DNA from: Micromonospora halotolerans
GTDB lineage: Bacteria > Actinomycetota > Actinomycetes > Mycobacteriales > Micromonosporaceae
Assembly: GCF_032108445.1 (NCBI RefSeq)
Contig: NZ_CP134876.1
Span: forward strand, 5,022,001 to 5,086,000
Length of the DNA stretch: 64,000 bases
Direction: 5' to 3'
Positions 52,073 to 60,599 of the stretch are shown here, in pieces; within the stretch, counting starts at the first letter, position 1; every line of letters starts with the position of its first letter. A program made the translations under genes and the position numbers. The notes below the pieces were generated by a model. It had not been told where the DNA came from and searched no databases. It was given only the letters and a program-made list of their open reading frames with translations.

Positions 52073-52630
52073 ATGTCCTTGACGTTCACCGCCGCCCGAT
52101 GGCGCGCCCTCGCGCTGCTCACGGTTGCCGCCGTCGCCGGGGCGCTGACGGGGGTTCAGCCCGCGCAGGCCGCCCGGCCGGGCTTCCGGATGCCGTTCCT
52201 GTGCGGCCAGACCTGGCAGGGCAACAACTGGAACGGGCACAGCCCGGCACACTCCATCGACTGGAACCACTACGACGCGAACGGCAGCCCCGACGACCTG
52301 AGCCGTCGGGTGGTCGCCAGCGCCGGCGGCACCGTGCTGGAGTCGTACTACTCGACCACCACCGGCTACGGGAACACCATCGTCATCGGGCACGGCGACG
52401 GCTGGCGCACCCGGTACGCCCACCTCAGCGAACGGCTGGTCGCCAAGGGCGACACCGTGAACCAGGGCACCGTCATCGGCAAGGTGGGCGCCTCGTCGGC
52501 GAAGTACGACCTCAGCCCGCACCTGCACTACGAGCAGATCCACGACGGCAGCGTCGTCGTCTCGGTGGTCCAGGGCGTCACCTGGTCCGACTACCTCAAG
52601 CGCAACCAGACCAGCACCAACAACTGCTGA
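52073..52630 (+). CDS. Secreted M23 (LytM-type) peptidoglycan endopeptidase
   Basis: Protein of 185 residues. The Sec signal peptide ends near QPAQAARPG. The LytM domain shows zinc ligands in HSIDWNHYD and the H-x-H of SPHLHYEQ, with GYGNTIVIGHGDGWRTRYAH between. It cuts peptide cross-links in cell walls. GAGAGGGGA precedes the ATG. It is a compact version without a cell-wall-binding domain. The gene is convergent with the next, only four bases apart. Confidence 0.93.
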   Translation: MSLTFTAARWRALALLTVAAVAGALTGVQPAQAARPGFRMPFLCGQTWQGNNWNGHSPAHSIDWNHYDANGSPDDLSRRVVASAGGTVLESYYSTTTGYGNTIVIGHGDGWRTRYAHLSERLVAKGDTVNQGTVIGKVGASSAKYDLSPHLHYEQIHDGSVVVSVVQGVTWSDYLKRNQTSTNNC

Positions 52631-52634
52631 ACGC

Positions 52635-53626
52635 TCAGGCGTCGGGCGGCCCGGAGCTGTCCGGGTCGCCCGACGGGGATCGCCGGGCTGCGGTGGCGCC
52701 GGTCGCGGCCCGGGAGCGGGATGCGCGGTCGGCGGGAAGAGGGGTTCCAGCGGGGTGTTCTGCTCCACAGGGGAGTCCGGCGGCCGGGGCCCCCGCCGCG
52801 CGCCTTTCGGGCGGGCCTCCCGCTGGCCCTGCTCGGCCGGACGGCGCCCCGCCCCGCCCGCCCCGGCCTCCCGCTGGCGCGGCGGGTGCTCCTCCCGGAG
52901 CGCCTCCGGCATGCCGGTGCCCGGCGCGGCACCGTTCTCCGGTGCCTCCGCGGGACGGCGCGCGCGCTGCTCCTCGGCGTACTCCGCGCGGCGGCGTTCG
53001 AGGTCGCGCTTCCACTCCAGGGCGATCCGCTTGTCCCAGTACGGCCGGAGCAGTTCGCGGACCGGCTCGTCCAGGTGGACCGACACGTCCGGCTCGCAGG
53101 TGAACGTGACATCGCCGCGCTCGTAACCCCAGGGGAGGGCGTCGTCGCCGGTCATCGCGTCCTCCAGCGCGACCGCGAACGCCCGCGGGCGGTCCGGCGG
53201 GATGTCCGCGGCGCACCGGACCGCGAGGCGCCGCAGCCGCTGCATGGCCTGCGGCTGGAACTGGTCGACGTACCAGCCGAAGAGTTCCGGCCGCGCGGTG
53301 TTCGAGGTCCAGGCGAAGGTGGTCTGGACCACGAAGTGGTAGACCTGCCCCTGCGCCGGCACCAGCAGGGTCGGTGCCGCTCGCCGGTCCACGAGCGTCA
53401 CGGATGAGGCCTCCGTCTCGGCCCACCGCAACTGGTCCAGCACGGGCCGGGCCGCCGCCCACAGCCGCTTGGCCCCGCGCCACGCGGCTGCCCCGAGTTC
53501 CCGCGCCCGGGCGAGCCACCGCTCCCACTGGTCCGGGACCTGCCCGCTCGCCGGGGTGTCGCCGGTGTCGGCCGCTGGGCCGGTGTCGTCCGTCCCGCCG
53601 TCGTGGTCGCCGGGCGTCCCGGTCAT
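52635..53626 (-). CDS. Hypothetical protein, reading frame apparently broken near the 3' end
   Basis: The frame from ATG 53626 (GAGAGGGGTGCG upstream) encodes about 300 convincing residues: an acidic Gly/Thr-rich start, VYHFVVQTTFAWTSNTARPE, FGWYVDQFQPQAMQRLRRLA and LRPYWDKRIALEWKRDLERR, then a Pro/Arg-rich tail. This frame has no stop until 52010, deep inside the opposite M23 gene. Codon bias near 52635-52720 instead supports another frame ending GDPDSSGPPDA at 52635. A one-base slip in the GC-rich tail, real or from sequencing, is likely. No known domain was recognised. Confidence 0.6.
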
Positions 53627-53708
53627 CGCACCCCTCTCCGGTCGAGCAGCGACGCGTCGCCCCGGCCGCATTGGTGCGCGGCCGGTGTGGTCCGGTGAGG
53701 GGTATGGG

Positions 53709-53728
53709 GAGGCGCCCGTCGGCGCCTC
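53709..53728 (-). terminator. Hairpin after the GntR/DivIVA-linked operon
   Basis: An 8-bp perfect stem (GAGGCGCC with GGCGCCTC) and a 4-base loop lie just downstream of the stop of the minus-strand gene at 53741. Confidence 0.6.
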
Positions 53729-53740
53729 AGTCGTCCCACG

Positions 53741-54067
53741 CTAACAAGTCGGCACGGCGGCGGACGGCAGCCGCGCGGACGGCGGGGCAGACCGAGGCGC
53801 GACGGCAGGGCTGCCTCGGGGTCGGCCAGCCCGGGTCGGCACAGTTGCATCGACCCGACGCAGGCCGGCGAGCTGGACGAAGACCTCGCGCCGGTCGATC
53901 GCTTGGCCGCGCCGGTCGAGGACGTAACCGGTCAGCCAGACCCAGCCGGCGTACGTCGGCCGGGGGCACACCGAGACGACCCGGAACGTCAGGGCGCGGT
54001 CGCCCGCGAACTGCACTGAGGCGCGGCCGTCGATCCGCAGCAGGTCGCCGGGCTCGGGGTGCACCAC
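53741..54067 (-). CDS. Small conserved hypothetical protein
   Basis: Protein of 108 residues whose GTG start overlaps the stop of the DivIVA-domain gene. The core VHPEPGDLLRIDGRASVQFA, RALTFRVVSVCPRPTYAGWV and DRREVFVQLAGLRRV looks like a small beta-rich fold. The C-terminal 35 residues are Pro/Ala/Arg-rich. I recall similar pairs in other Micromonosporaceae, always without function. Coupling implies that it works with the DivIVA-domain protein. Confidence 0.7.
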   Translation of the reverse strand: MVHPEPGDLLRIDGRASVQFAGDRALTFRVVSVCPRPTYAGWVWLTGYVLDRRGQAIDRREVFVQLAGLRRVDATVPTRAGRPRGSPAVAPRSAPPSARLPSAAVPTC

Positions 54068-54345
54068 TACCAGCGGCCCTGGTTCGGTGGCCGGCACTCC
54101 CGGGCATGCCTGGCCTGCCAGTCGCGCAGCGCCCGCTTCAGCCGGTCGTTCTCCTCGCCGAGCAGGCGTAGCCGCCGCTGGAGATCGGTCAGCTCGTCGG
54201 CGACCCGGCCCTGGAAATCGCGTACCTGATCGGGGTCGACGCCCCGGCGGCGCGGGTCGAACGTGCGGGTCCGTACCTCGTGCGCGGTCAACCGGGTCGG
54301 AAGGCCGGTCCCGTAGAGCTGGCCGGATCGATTCACCTGGGCCAC
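54067..54345 (-). CDS. Small DivIVA-domain coiled-coil protein
   Basis: Protein of 92 residues. The DivIVA-like motif TAHEVRTRTFDPRRRGVDPD is followed by a coiled coil (DFQGRVADELTDLQRRLRLL, EENDRLKRALRDWQ). It is far shorter than true DivIVA/Wag31 and may recruit or cap something at the membrane. The GTG start has GAAAGGACC upstream. A consensus promoter lies about 225 bases upstream, so the leader is long. Confidence 0.8.
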   Translation of the reverse strand: MAQVNRSGQLYGTGLPTRLTAHEVRTRTFDPRRRGVDPDQVRDFQGRVADELTDLQRRLRLLGEENDRLKRALRDWQARHARECRPPNQGRW

Positions 54346-54542
54346 GACGGTCCTTTCGGGGGGCAGGGGGAGCGCGGAGGGTCGGTGCGGTGGGTTTGGA
54401 AGGGCGGGCCGTCCACATGCCGGCCGCGGGCGGCCCGCCCGCTTCGCCGCCGCAGCTTGCGTTCAGCGGTACGACGACGGAGCAGTCCGGTGGGACGGGC
54501 ACGCGCACCCGCCCCGACCAGGGGGATGCCTCTGCTCCTTGT

Positions 54543-54657
54543 TGCCACGCAAGGGGAGAGGCGGTGTTCAACTTAGCTGTCCCAGTCGCCTGAGTCAAAC
54601 GAAGAGTTGTTGCGGGGTGTCGTTGCGTGATCGAATTGGCGTGCCACGCAGGGGGAG
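54543..54657. repeat. Pair of 16-base direct repeats flanking a promoter
   Basis: TGCCACGCAAGGGGAG (54543-54558) and TGCCACGCAGGGGGAG (54642-54657) differ at one base. The first lies just downstream of the minus-strand promoter start site. The second contains the ribosome site of the GntR gene. They are candidate GntR-binding sites. Confidence 0.6.
54570..54598 (-). promoter_or_regulatory. Consensus promoter of the DivIVA-domain operon
   Basis: On the minus strand TTGACT (54593-54598) and TAAGTT (54570-54575) are separated by exactly 17 bases, one of the best housekeeping-type promoters in the window. Confidence 0.7.
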
Positions 54658-54659
54658 TC

Positions 54660-54899
54660 ATGCCGATCACCGCCGACTACATCCGCATCGCCGACGAGAT
54701 CGTCGCCGACATCAGGACCAACAAGCTCAAGCCGGGGGACAAGCTGCCCTCGATCGCTCAGCTCGCCGCGATGTACGAGGTCAGCCCTTCGACCGTCAAG
54801 CAGACGTACGTGCGGCTTGAGGCCCTGCGAGTGATCTGGCGTCACCAGGGCAAGGGCATCTTCGTGAACGATCCGAAGCTCTGGATGCGCGAACCCTGA
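54660..54899 (+). CDS. Short GntR-family winged-helix regulator
   Basis: Protein of 79 residues, essentially only the GntR DNA-binding domain: YIRIADEIVADIRTNKLKPG, DKLPSIAQLAAMYEVSPSTV and HQGKGIFVNDP. No effector domain is present, as in the short YtrA-like forms. The ribosome site GGGGGAG lies within a direct repeat that may be its own operator. It is divergent from the DivIVA-domain operon, which it probably controls. Confidence 0.88.
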   Translation: MPITADYIRIADEIVADIRTNKLKPGDKLPSIAQLAAMYEVSPSTVKQTYVRLEALRVIWRHQGKGIFVNDPKLWMREP

Positions 54900-54970
54900 C
54901 GGCTGCGATCGTCCCAGATGCCGACTTTCAGGGGTGGCGGAAAGGATCAAGGTCATGCACGCTTACCGGT

Positions 54971-55903
54971 GTGCGGACCTTCGTCGGAGTGACGGACGAG
55001 AAGTGGTACCGGTTTCTGGCCGCGCGACCCGGCCTGACGGAGGTCAACTTCTGGCGGCCTTCGGGCGGGGGGTTCCGTGCTCTCACCCCCGGCGAGCCCT
55101 TCTTCTTCAAGGCGCACTACCCACTCAATCGGATAGTCGGCGGAGGCTTCTTCAGCGGCTTCACTCAGTTGACGATTTCCGAGGCGTGGGAGCTGTTCGG
55201 TGAAGCCAACGGCGTGGCCAGCCTGGACGAGATGCGCCGGAGCGTCGGTCGCTACCGCAAGCAGCCGATCGGGCTGGACGAGGATCCCACCATCGGCTGC
55301 ATATTTGTCCGAGACAGCGTCTTCTTCCCCGATGATTCGACTGTCGATCCACCCCCTGGGTTCGCCTCCAACGTGGTCCAGGGCAAGACTTACGACCTGG
55401 CCGAACCGTCCGTGGCCGGGTACTTCGACCTCCTGCTGCACCGCCTGTTGGGCATGACCGTCGAACTGGATGCCAGCACGCCCTGGCACCGACCTGGACC
55501 GGTGTACGGTGACCCGCGCCTCGTGCCGCAGCGCCTTGGTCAGCAGTCGTTCAAGGCCGTGGTGCTCGGTGCCTACGCCCGGCGCTGCGCCATCACCGGG
55601 AACAAGGTCCAGCCTGTGTTGCAGGCGGCGCACATTCGGCCGCTGCCGCAGGGTGGGGAGCACCGGATCGACAACGGCCTGCTGCTCAAGTCGGACGTCC
55701 ACATCCTCTTCGATCGGGGCTATCTGGGAGTCGACCCGCAGTACCGATTGATGGTCAGCCCTCGATTGCGGAGCGAGTTCGGGAACGGCGACCAGTTCTA
55801 CGCCAAGGCCGGCATGCCCATCGCTGTGCCGGAACGGCGGGGTGACAGGCCCAGAGGCGAGTTCCTCGAGTGGCACTTGGACACGGTCTTCAAGGCGACC
55901 TGA
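54971..55903 (+). CDS. HNH endonuclease with N-terminal recognition domain
   Basis: Protein of 310 residues. Residues 1-150 (FVGVTDEKWYRFLAARPGLT, FFFKAHYPLNRIVGGGFFSG, IGCIFVRDSVFFPDD) look like a PUA/EVE-type base-reading domain. Residues 195-265 form the HNH nuclease (YARRCAITGNKVQPVLQAAH, GEHRIDNGLLLKSDVHILFD). This layout fits modification-dependent restriction, as in McrA-like enzymes. Codon usage is visibly less GC-biased than in neighbours, suggesting horizontal gain. CACGCT seven bases before the GTG suggests a leaderless start. Confidence 0.82.
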   Translation: MRTFVGVTDEKWYRFLAARPGLTEVNFWRPSGGGFRALTPGEPFFFKAHYPLNRIVGGGFFSGFTQLTISEAWELFGEANGVASLDEMRRSVGRYRKQPIGLDEDPTIGCIFVRDSVFFPDDSTVDPPPGFASNVVQGKTYDLAEPSVAGYFDLLLHRLLGMTVELDASTPWHRPGPVYGDPRLVPQRLGQQSFKAVVLGAYARRCAITGNKVQPVLQAAHIRPLPQGGEHRIDNGLLLKSDVHILFDRGYLGVDPQYRLMVSPRLRSEFGNGDQFYAKAGMPIAVPERRGDRPRGEFLEWHLDTVFKAT

Positions 55904-56049
55904 TCTGCGCTGGATGATCGCCCGTCGCCCGCCGACTGCGTGGCTGCATCGACGTAGCGCAATCTATGGATGTTCGGCGGGTGTCGGCGGTCCACTCGGG
56001 CTGGTCGGATGGCAGGACGGACATTGCCGTTCGACACACAGGAGGGACC

Positions 56050-58980
56050 GTGCGCACACCATCGCGTGCGACGACGGGGGCCACCGCGCTGCTACTCGCG
56101 GCCGGAATGGTCCTGACCGCGGGAGCCGGCGGTCAGGCGGCGCCCCGGGACGAGAACCCGATCCAGGCGCAGCCCGGCCACCTGCCGGGCGACCGCCACG
56201 ACAGCAAGACCAGGGACAACCGGAAGGGACGGACCGCTCCCGACGCGCGGCAGCGGGACCGGGCCGCGGCGCTCGGAGCGCGCGTCCGCTGGTCCGACTT
56301 CGGCACCCCCGCCACCCTGACCTCGACCGATCGGCCGCTCGCCGCCGGCCTGCCCGCCGACCCGGCGGCCGCCGCGCGGGCGTACGTGGCCGCGAACCGG
56401 GACGTGCTGGGGCTGACCGCCGAGGGCGCCGCCGCGCTGGAGCAGTTGACCGTCGCGCCGATGGGTGACGGCGCCACCGTGCTGTTCCGGCAGCGCTTCG
56501 GGGACCTGCCCGCCGCGGTCGACGGCATGCTGGCCGTCGGCGTCCGGGACGGGCAGGTCTGGCACGTCACCTCGTCCCTGGCCCGGGACGGTGGGGCGCC
56601 CGCGCCGGCCACGATCAGCGCCGACGAGGCGCGGCGGGCCGCGGCGGCCGACGCCGGCCTGACCGGGCCGACGGTTCTGCGTACCTCGCTGGTCGCGGTG
56701 CCGACCGCGGACCGGGGGCCGCGGGCGGCGTACGAGGTGGTTCTCGGCGCGGACGTCACCGGCGCGGACCCGGCGGCGTTCGCCACCTACGTGGATGCCC
56801 GCGACGGCAGCGTGCTGGTCCGCGAGGACCTGGTGGACCACGACGTAAACAACCCGTCGTGGGAGGTCTTCCCGAACTCCCCGTCGGTCGACAAGTCCTC
56901 CACCGACACGCGCGTGCGCTGGTGCGCGCAGCCGGCGACCGGCTGCGCCGAGGTGGTCGGCGTGCCCGGGCACCCGGCGTGGGACGTGGACCCGGCCACC
57001 GGGGCGTCCACCACCACGACCAACGGCAACAACGCGATCGCCGTGCAGAACTGGTTCAGCAACGACCCGTTCAGCGTGGGCACCGAGACGGCCACCCCGC
57101 GCCCCGGCCGGAACTACGCGTACCCGTGGACCAACCAGTGGTACGAGCGGAAGTGCAGCCCGGACGTCTTCACCTCGCCGCAGGCCAACGACATCGACGC
57201 GGCCCGGGCGAACCTGTTCGCGATGCACAACCGGATGCACGACTGGTCGTACCACCTGGGCTTCACCGAGGCGACCTGGAACATGCAGCGGGACAACCTC
57301 GGCGGCGGCGGGTCGGCCAACGACCCGGAGCAGGGCAACGCCCAGGCCGGCGGGGTCAGCGGCGGCCCGCCGACCTTCGCGGCCCGCAACAACGCCAACC
57401 AGATCACCCCGCCGGACGGCATCGCCCCGACCACCAACATGTACCTGTGGCAGCCCAGCGCCGGCTCGTTCTACGCGCCCTGCGTCGACGGTGACTTCGA
57501 CATGTCGGTCATCGCCCACGAGTACGGCCACGCGATCAGCGGCCGCATGATCGCCGGACCGAACGCCGGGGTCAGCTCCCCGCAGGGAATGAGCGAGAGC
57601 TGGTCGGACCAGCTCGCCATGGAGTACCTCTACGAGCACGGGTACGCGGCGCCGGGCCGGCGCGGCTTCACCATCGGCGAGTACACCACCGGCGACCCGC
57701 GGGCCGGCATCCGCAACTACAACATGAGCGCCAGCCCGCTCAACTACAGCGCGATCGACTACGACTTCGTCGGCCTCCAGGTGCACGCGTCCGGCGAGGT
57801 CTGGAGCGCCACCAACGCGGACATCCGCACGGCCATGATGCGCCGCTACGGCGCCGGGAACGCGGCCCTGCAGAAGTCCTGCGCCACGGGCGCGACGCCG
57901 GTGACGGCGTGCCCGGGCAACCGGCGGTGGATCCAGCTCGTCTTCGACTCGTTCCTGCTCATGGCGGTCAGCCAGGTCAGCATGGTCGACGCCCGGGACG
58001 CCATGCTCGCGGCCGACCGGATCCGCTTCGGCGGGGCCAACCAGGACCTGCTCTGGAACGCCTTCGCCGCCCGGGGCCTCGGTGAGGCGGCGGCCAGCGT
58101 GGGCAACGCCGACGCCGACCCGACGCCCGGCTTCACCTCCCCGTACGCCAGGGAGGGGACCCTGCGGTTCACGCCCGAGGGCGACCACGGGGTCGTGCCG
58201 GGGGCGCAGCTCTTCGTCGGCCGCTACCAGGCCCGGGCCGTGCCGGTCGCGGACACCGACGCGGCCACCCCGCTGACCGACCGGGTGAGCCTGGTTCCCG
58301 GCACGTACGAATTCGTCGTCCGGGCGCCGGGTTACGGGCACCGCCGGATCGGTCCGGTCACCGTCCGGGCCGGGCAGGCCCGGGAGCTGCCGGTGCAGTT
58401 GCGCCGGAACCTGGCCTCCACCAGCGCCGGCGCGGCGGTCAGCGGCGACGGGATCAACCTCGCGAGGATCGCCGACGACGACGAGGCCACCAACTGGGCG
58501 TCGCTCGGCGCGCCGGTGGCCGGCCGGCGGGTCACCGTCGACCTGGCCGGTGGCGCCCAGCAGGTCCGCCGGGTGCAGGTCAGCGCGATGCTGCGCCCGC
58601 CGGTCACCGGTGACCCGGACGCCGGCACGCAGAGCCGGTTCTCCGCGGTGCGACAGTTCCGGGTGCTCGCGTGCGCGGCGAAGCAGGCCGTGACCTGTGC
58701 CGACCCCGCCGACTTCCGGGTGGTTTACACGAGCCCGGCGGACGCCTTCCCGTCGGTGGCGCCCCGGCCCCGGGCGCCCGAACTGATCATGCGGTCGTTC
58801 GACATCCCGCGGACGAAGGCGACGCACCTGCGCGTCGAGGTGCTGACCAACCAGTGCACCGGCGCGCCGGCGTACGCCGGTGAGCAGGACGCCGACCCCC
58901 GGGCGGCGACCGACTGCGCCACCGCCAGCCCGCAGGCGCAGAACGTGCGGATCGCCGAGTTCCAGGCGTTCGCCCAGTAG
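56050..58980 (+). CDS. Secreted M36 (fungalysin-like) metallopeptidase
   Basis: Protein of 976 residues. After a signal peptide (ALLLAAGMVLTAGAGGQAAP) come an FTP-type propeptide (to about residue 260) and the thermolysin-like catalytic domain with HEYGH (490-494) and a third ligand Glu516 in GMSESWSD. Residues 710-780 form a beta-rich module and the last 190 a discoidin-like or carbohydrate-binding-like module starting at GINLARIADDDEATNWASLG. GGAGGG precedes the GTG. It is an exported protease for nutrient recovery. The length is larger than fungal M36 because of the C-terminal modules. Confidence 0.92.
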   Translation: MRTPSRATTGATALLLAAGMVLTAGAGGQAAPRDENPIQAQPGHLPGDRHDSKTRDNRKGRTAPDARQRDRAAALGARVRWSDFGTPATLTSTDRPLAAGLPADPAAAARAYVAANRDVLGLTAEGAAALEQLTVAPMGDGATVLFRQRFGDLPAAVDGMLAVGVRDGQVWHVTSSLARDGGAPAPATISADEARRAAAADAGLTGPTVLRTSLVAVPTADRGPRAAYEVVLGADVTGADPAAFATYVDARDGSVLVREDLVDHDVNNPSWEVFPNSPSVDKSSTDTRVRWCAQPATGCAEVVGVPGHPAWDVDPATGASTTTTNGNNAIAVQNWFSNDPFSVGTETATPRPGRNYAYPWTNQWYERKCSPDVFTSPQANDIDAARANLFAMHNRMHDWSYHLGFTEATWNMQRDNLGGGGSANDPEQGNAQAGGVSGGPPTFAARNNANQITPPDGIAPTTNMYLWQPSAGSFYAPCVDGDFDMSVIAHEYGHAISGRMIAGPNAGVSSPQGMSESWSDQLAMEYLYEHGYAAPGRRGFTIGEYTTGDPRAGIRNYNMSASPLNYSAIDYDFVGLQVHASGEVWSATNADIRTAMMRRYGAGNAALQKSCATGATPVTACPGNRRWIQLVFDSFLLMAVSQVSMVDARDAMLAADRIRFGGANQDLLWNAFAARGLGEAAASVGNADADPTPGFTSPYAREGTLRFTPEGDHGVVPGAQLFVGRYQARAVPVADTDAATPLTDRVSLVPGTYEFVVRAPGYGHRRIGPVTVRAGQARELPVQLRRNLASTSAGAAVSGDGINLARIADDDEATNWASLGAPVAGRRVTVDLAGGAQQVRRVQVSAMLRPPVTGDPDAGTQSRFSAVRQFRVLACAAKQAVTCADPADFRVVYTSPADAFPSVAPRPRAPELIMRSFDIPRTKATHLRVEVLTNQCTGAPAYAGEQDADPRAATDCATASPQAQNVRIAEFQAFAQ

Positions 58981-58987
58981 GTGAGGT

Positions 58988-59018
58988 GGGTGCGGGCGGG
59001 TCGCGTCCGCCCGCACCC
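58988..59018 (+). terminator. Strong hairpin terminator after the M36 peptidase gene
   Basis: A perfect 12-bp stem (GGGTGCGGGCGG with CCGCCCGCACCC) and a 7-base loop start seven bases after the stop. Confidence 0.75.
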
Positions 59019-59193
59019 CTTGCCACCCATCGTCAGACATCACTACATTGACCGGCGGGCGCCGCCGTACGGCGGCTGAACGTCCCGCCCGAGCCGGGCA
59101 GGTCCGGTACGCGCTTCGCGCGCGTCGGCACGCGAGGTCCCCGTAGCTCCGCACCGCCGGTCGATCGGCCGGCGGTCCGCCGAGAGGACCCCG

Positions 59194-60420
59194 ATGAGGA
59201 TCACCCACGCCCGTCTCGCCCCGGTCGTGGCGGCCGTCACCACCCTGGCCGCCGCCGCCGTCGTCACCCCGCTGGTGGCCGGCCCGGCCGCCGCCGCGCA
59301 GGGCTGCCAGGTCGACTACCGCCCCACCGTGTGGCCGGGCGGGTTCACCGCCACCGTCCGCGTCAGCCCCGGCGACACCGCCCTCAACGGCTGGACGGTC
59401 AGCTGGACCTACCCCGGCGATCAACGGATCACCGGCGCCTGGAACGCCGTGGTCAGCCAGTCCGGCGCCACCGTCACCGCCCGCAACGCCACCTGGAACG
59501 GCAGCGTGCCGGCCGGTGGCGCCACCGAGTTCGGCGTCCAGGGCACGGTCGGTGCGGCCGCGCCGGCGCCGACCGGCTTCGCGCTCAACGGCGTGCCCTG
59601 CAACGGCGCGCCGCCCAGCCCGACCACCGCGCCGCCCTCGCCGTCCGGTTCCCCGACGGTGTCGCCGAGCCCGACACCGACCAGCTCCCCGAGTCCGACG
59701 GTCTCGCCGAGCCCGACCGGACCGCCGCCGGCCGGCTGTGGCGGCGCGGCGCTCTGCGACGGCTTCGAGAACCAGACCGGGTCCACGCCTTCGGGTGACT
59801 GGACCGTGGTGCATCCGGACTGCGCCGGCACCGGCGCCGCCGCCGTGGACACCGCGAACGCCCACGGCGGAAGCCGGTCCGTCCGGATCGACGGCGGGGG
59901 CGGCTACTGCAACCATGTCTTTGTCCGCGCCAACCGCGACCTGTCCGCGGTGGGGGCGGCCCGCTACGGCCGGCTCTGGGTCCGCCATGCCACCGCCCTC
60001 CCGGCCGACCACGTCACCTTCCTGGCCATGACCGATGCCGCCGACGGCAACCGTGACCTGCGGATGGGCGGGCAGAACGGGGCCTTGCAGTGGAACCGGG
60101 CCTCCGACGACGCGACCCTGCCCGAGCAGAGCCCGGCCGGGGTGGCGTTGAGCGTGCCGCTACCCACCGGCCGCTGGTCCTGCGTGGAGTTCCTGGTGGA
60201 CGGGAGCGCCGGGGTGTTGCGCACCTGGCTCGACGGCGTGGCGGTCGCCGGGCTGACCGCCGACGGCGTGCCGACCCACGACGTCGACGGGCAGTGGTAC
60301 GGCCGGACCTGGCGTCCGCAGCTCACCGACCTCAAGCTCGGCTGGGAGAGCTACGGCGGCGCGGGCGACACCCTCTGGTTCGACGACATGGCGCTGGGCG
60401 CCACCCGGATCGGCTGCTGA
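59194..60420 (+). CDS. Secreted CBM2 protein with a Cip1-like catalytic-type domain
   Basis: Protein of 408 residues. A signal peptide ends near AGPAAAAQG. A family 2 carbohydrate-binding module spans about 36-132 (CQVDYRPTVWPGGFTATVRV, LNGWTVSWTYPGDQ, WNAVVSQSGATVTARNATWN) with paired cysteines. A Ser/Pro/Thr linker follows (about 135-180). The rest (LCDGFENQTGSTPSGDWTVV, GRLWVRHATALPADHVTFLA, WESYGGAGDTLWFDDM) resembles fungal Cip1, a beta-jelly-roll linked to glucuronan lyase-like activity. It probably binds cellulose and acts on an acidic plant polymer. Confidence 0.82.
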   Translation: MRITHARLAPVVAAVTTLAAAAVVTPLVAGPAAAAQGCQVDYRPTVWPGGFTATVRVSPGDTALNGWTVSWTYPGDQRITGAWNAVVSQSGATVTARNATWNGSVPAGGATEFGVQGTVGAAAPAPTGFALNGVPCNGAPPSPTTAPPSPSGSPTVSPSPTPTSSPSPTVSPSPTGPPPAGCGGAALCDGFENQTGSTPSGDWTVVHPDCAGTGAAAVDTANAHGGSRSVRIDGGGGYCNHVFVRANRDLSAVGAARYGRLWVRHATALPADHVTFLAMTDAADGNRDLRMGGQNGALQWNRASDDATLPEQSPAGVALSVPLPTGRWSCVEFLVDGSAGVLRTWLDGVAVAGLTADGVPTHDVDGQWYGRTWRPQLTDLKLGWESYGGAGDTLWFDDMALGATRIGC

Positions 60421-60599
60421 CCAGCCCGGGCCGGGCGGTCCCGAAAGGCCGCTCGGCCACGGTCGATCATCGAGCGTTCACCCGGCATTCGCGGCACGGT
60501 CGCCGCGCGGGGCTGTACGCCGGAGAGGATCACCGCCAGACTGGGCGCGATCGGACAACGACACCGATCGATACCGTCGCCCAGTTCAGGGAGGACCCC

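Larger units (their letters stand above)
54346..54659. other. Divergent control region between the DivIVA operon and the GntR gene
   Basis: This 314-base gap contains no convincing gene. It holds a consensus minus-strand promoter (54570-54598), two 16-base direct repeats (54543-54558 and 54642-54657) and a TTGCGTG site (54624-54630) that is the reverse of the repeat core CACGCAA. It looks like the operator region of the GntR protein. Confidence 0.6.

Noticed and set aside
49164..55903. An integrative element carrying the defence-like genes
   Set aside because: No integrase, relaxase, tRNA gene or flanking att-like direct repeat was found. The only repeats are the short operator-like ones at 54543 and 54642.
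56092..60012. A very long open frame on the minus strand opposite the M36 peptidase and Cip1-like genes
   Set aside because: It is Gly/Arg/Val low-complexity translation caused by high GC content. The plus strand carries signal peptides, HEYGH and domain motifs, and no minus-strand domain is recognisable.
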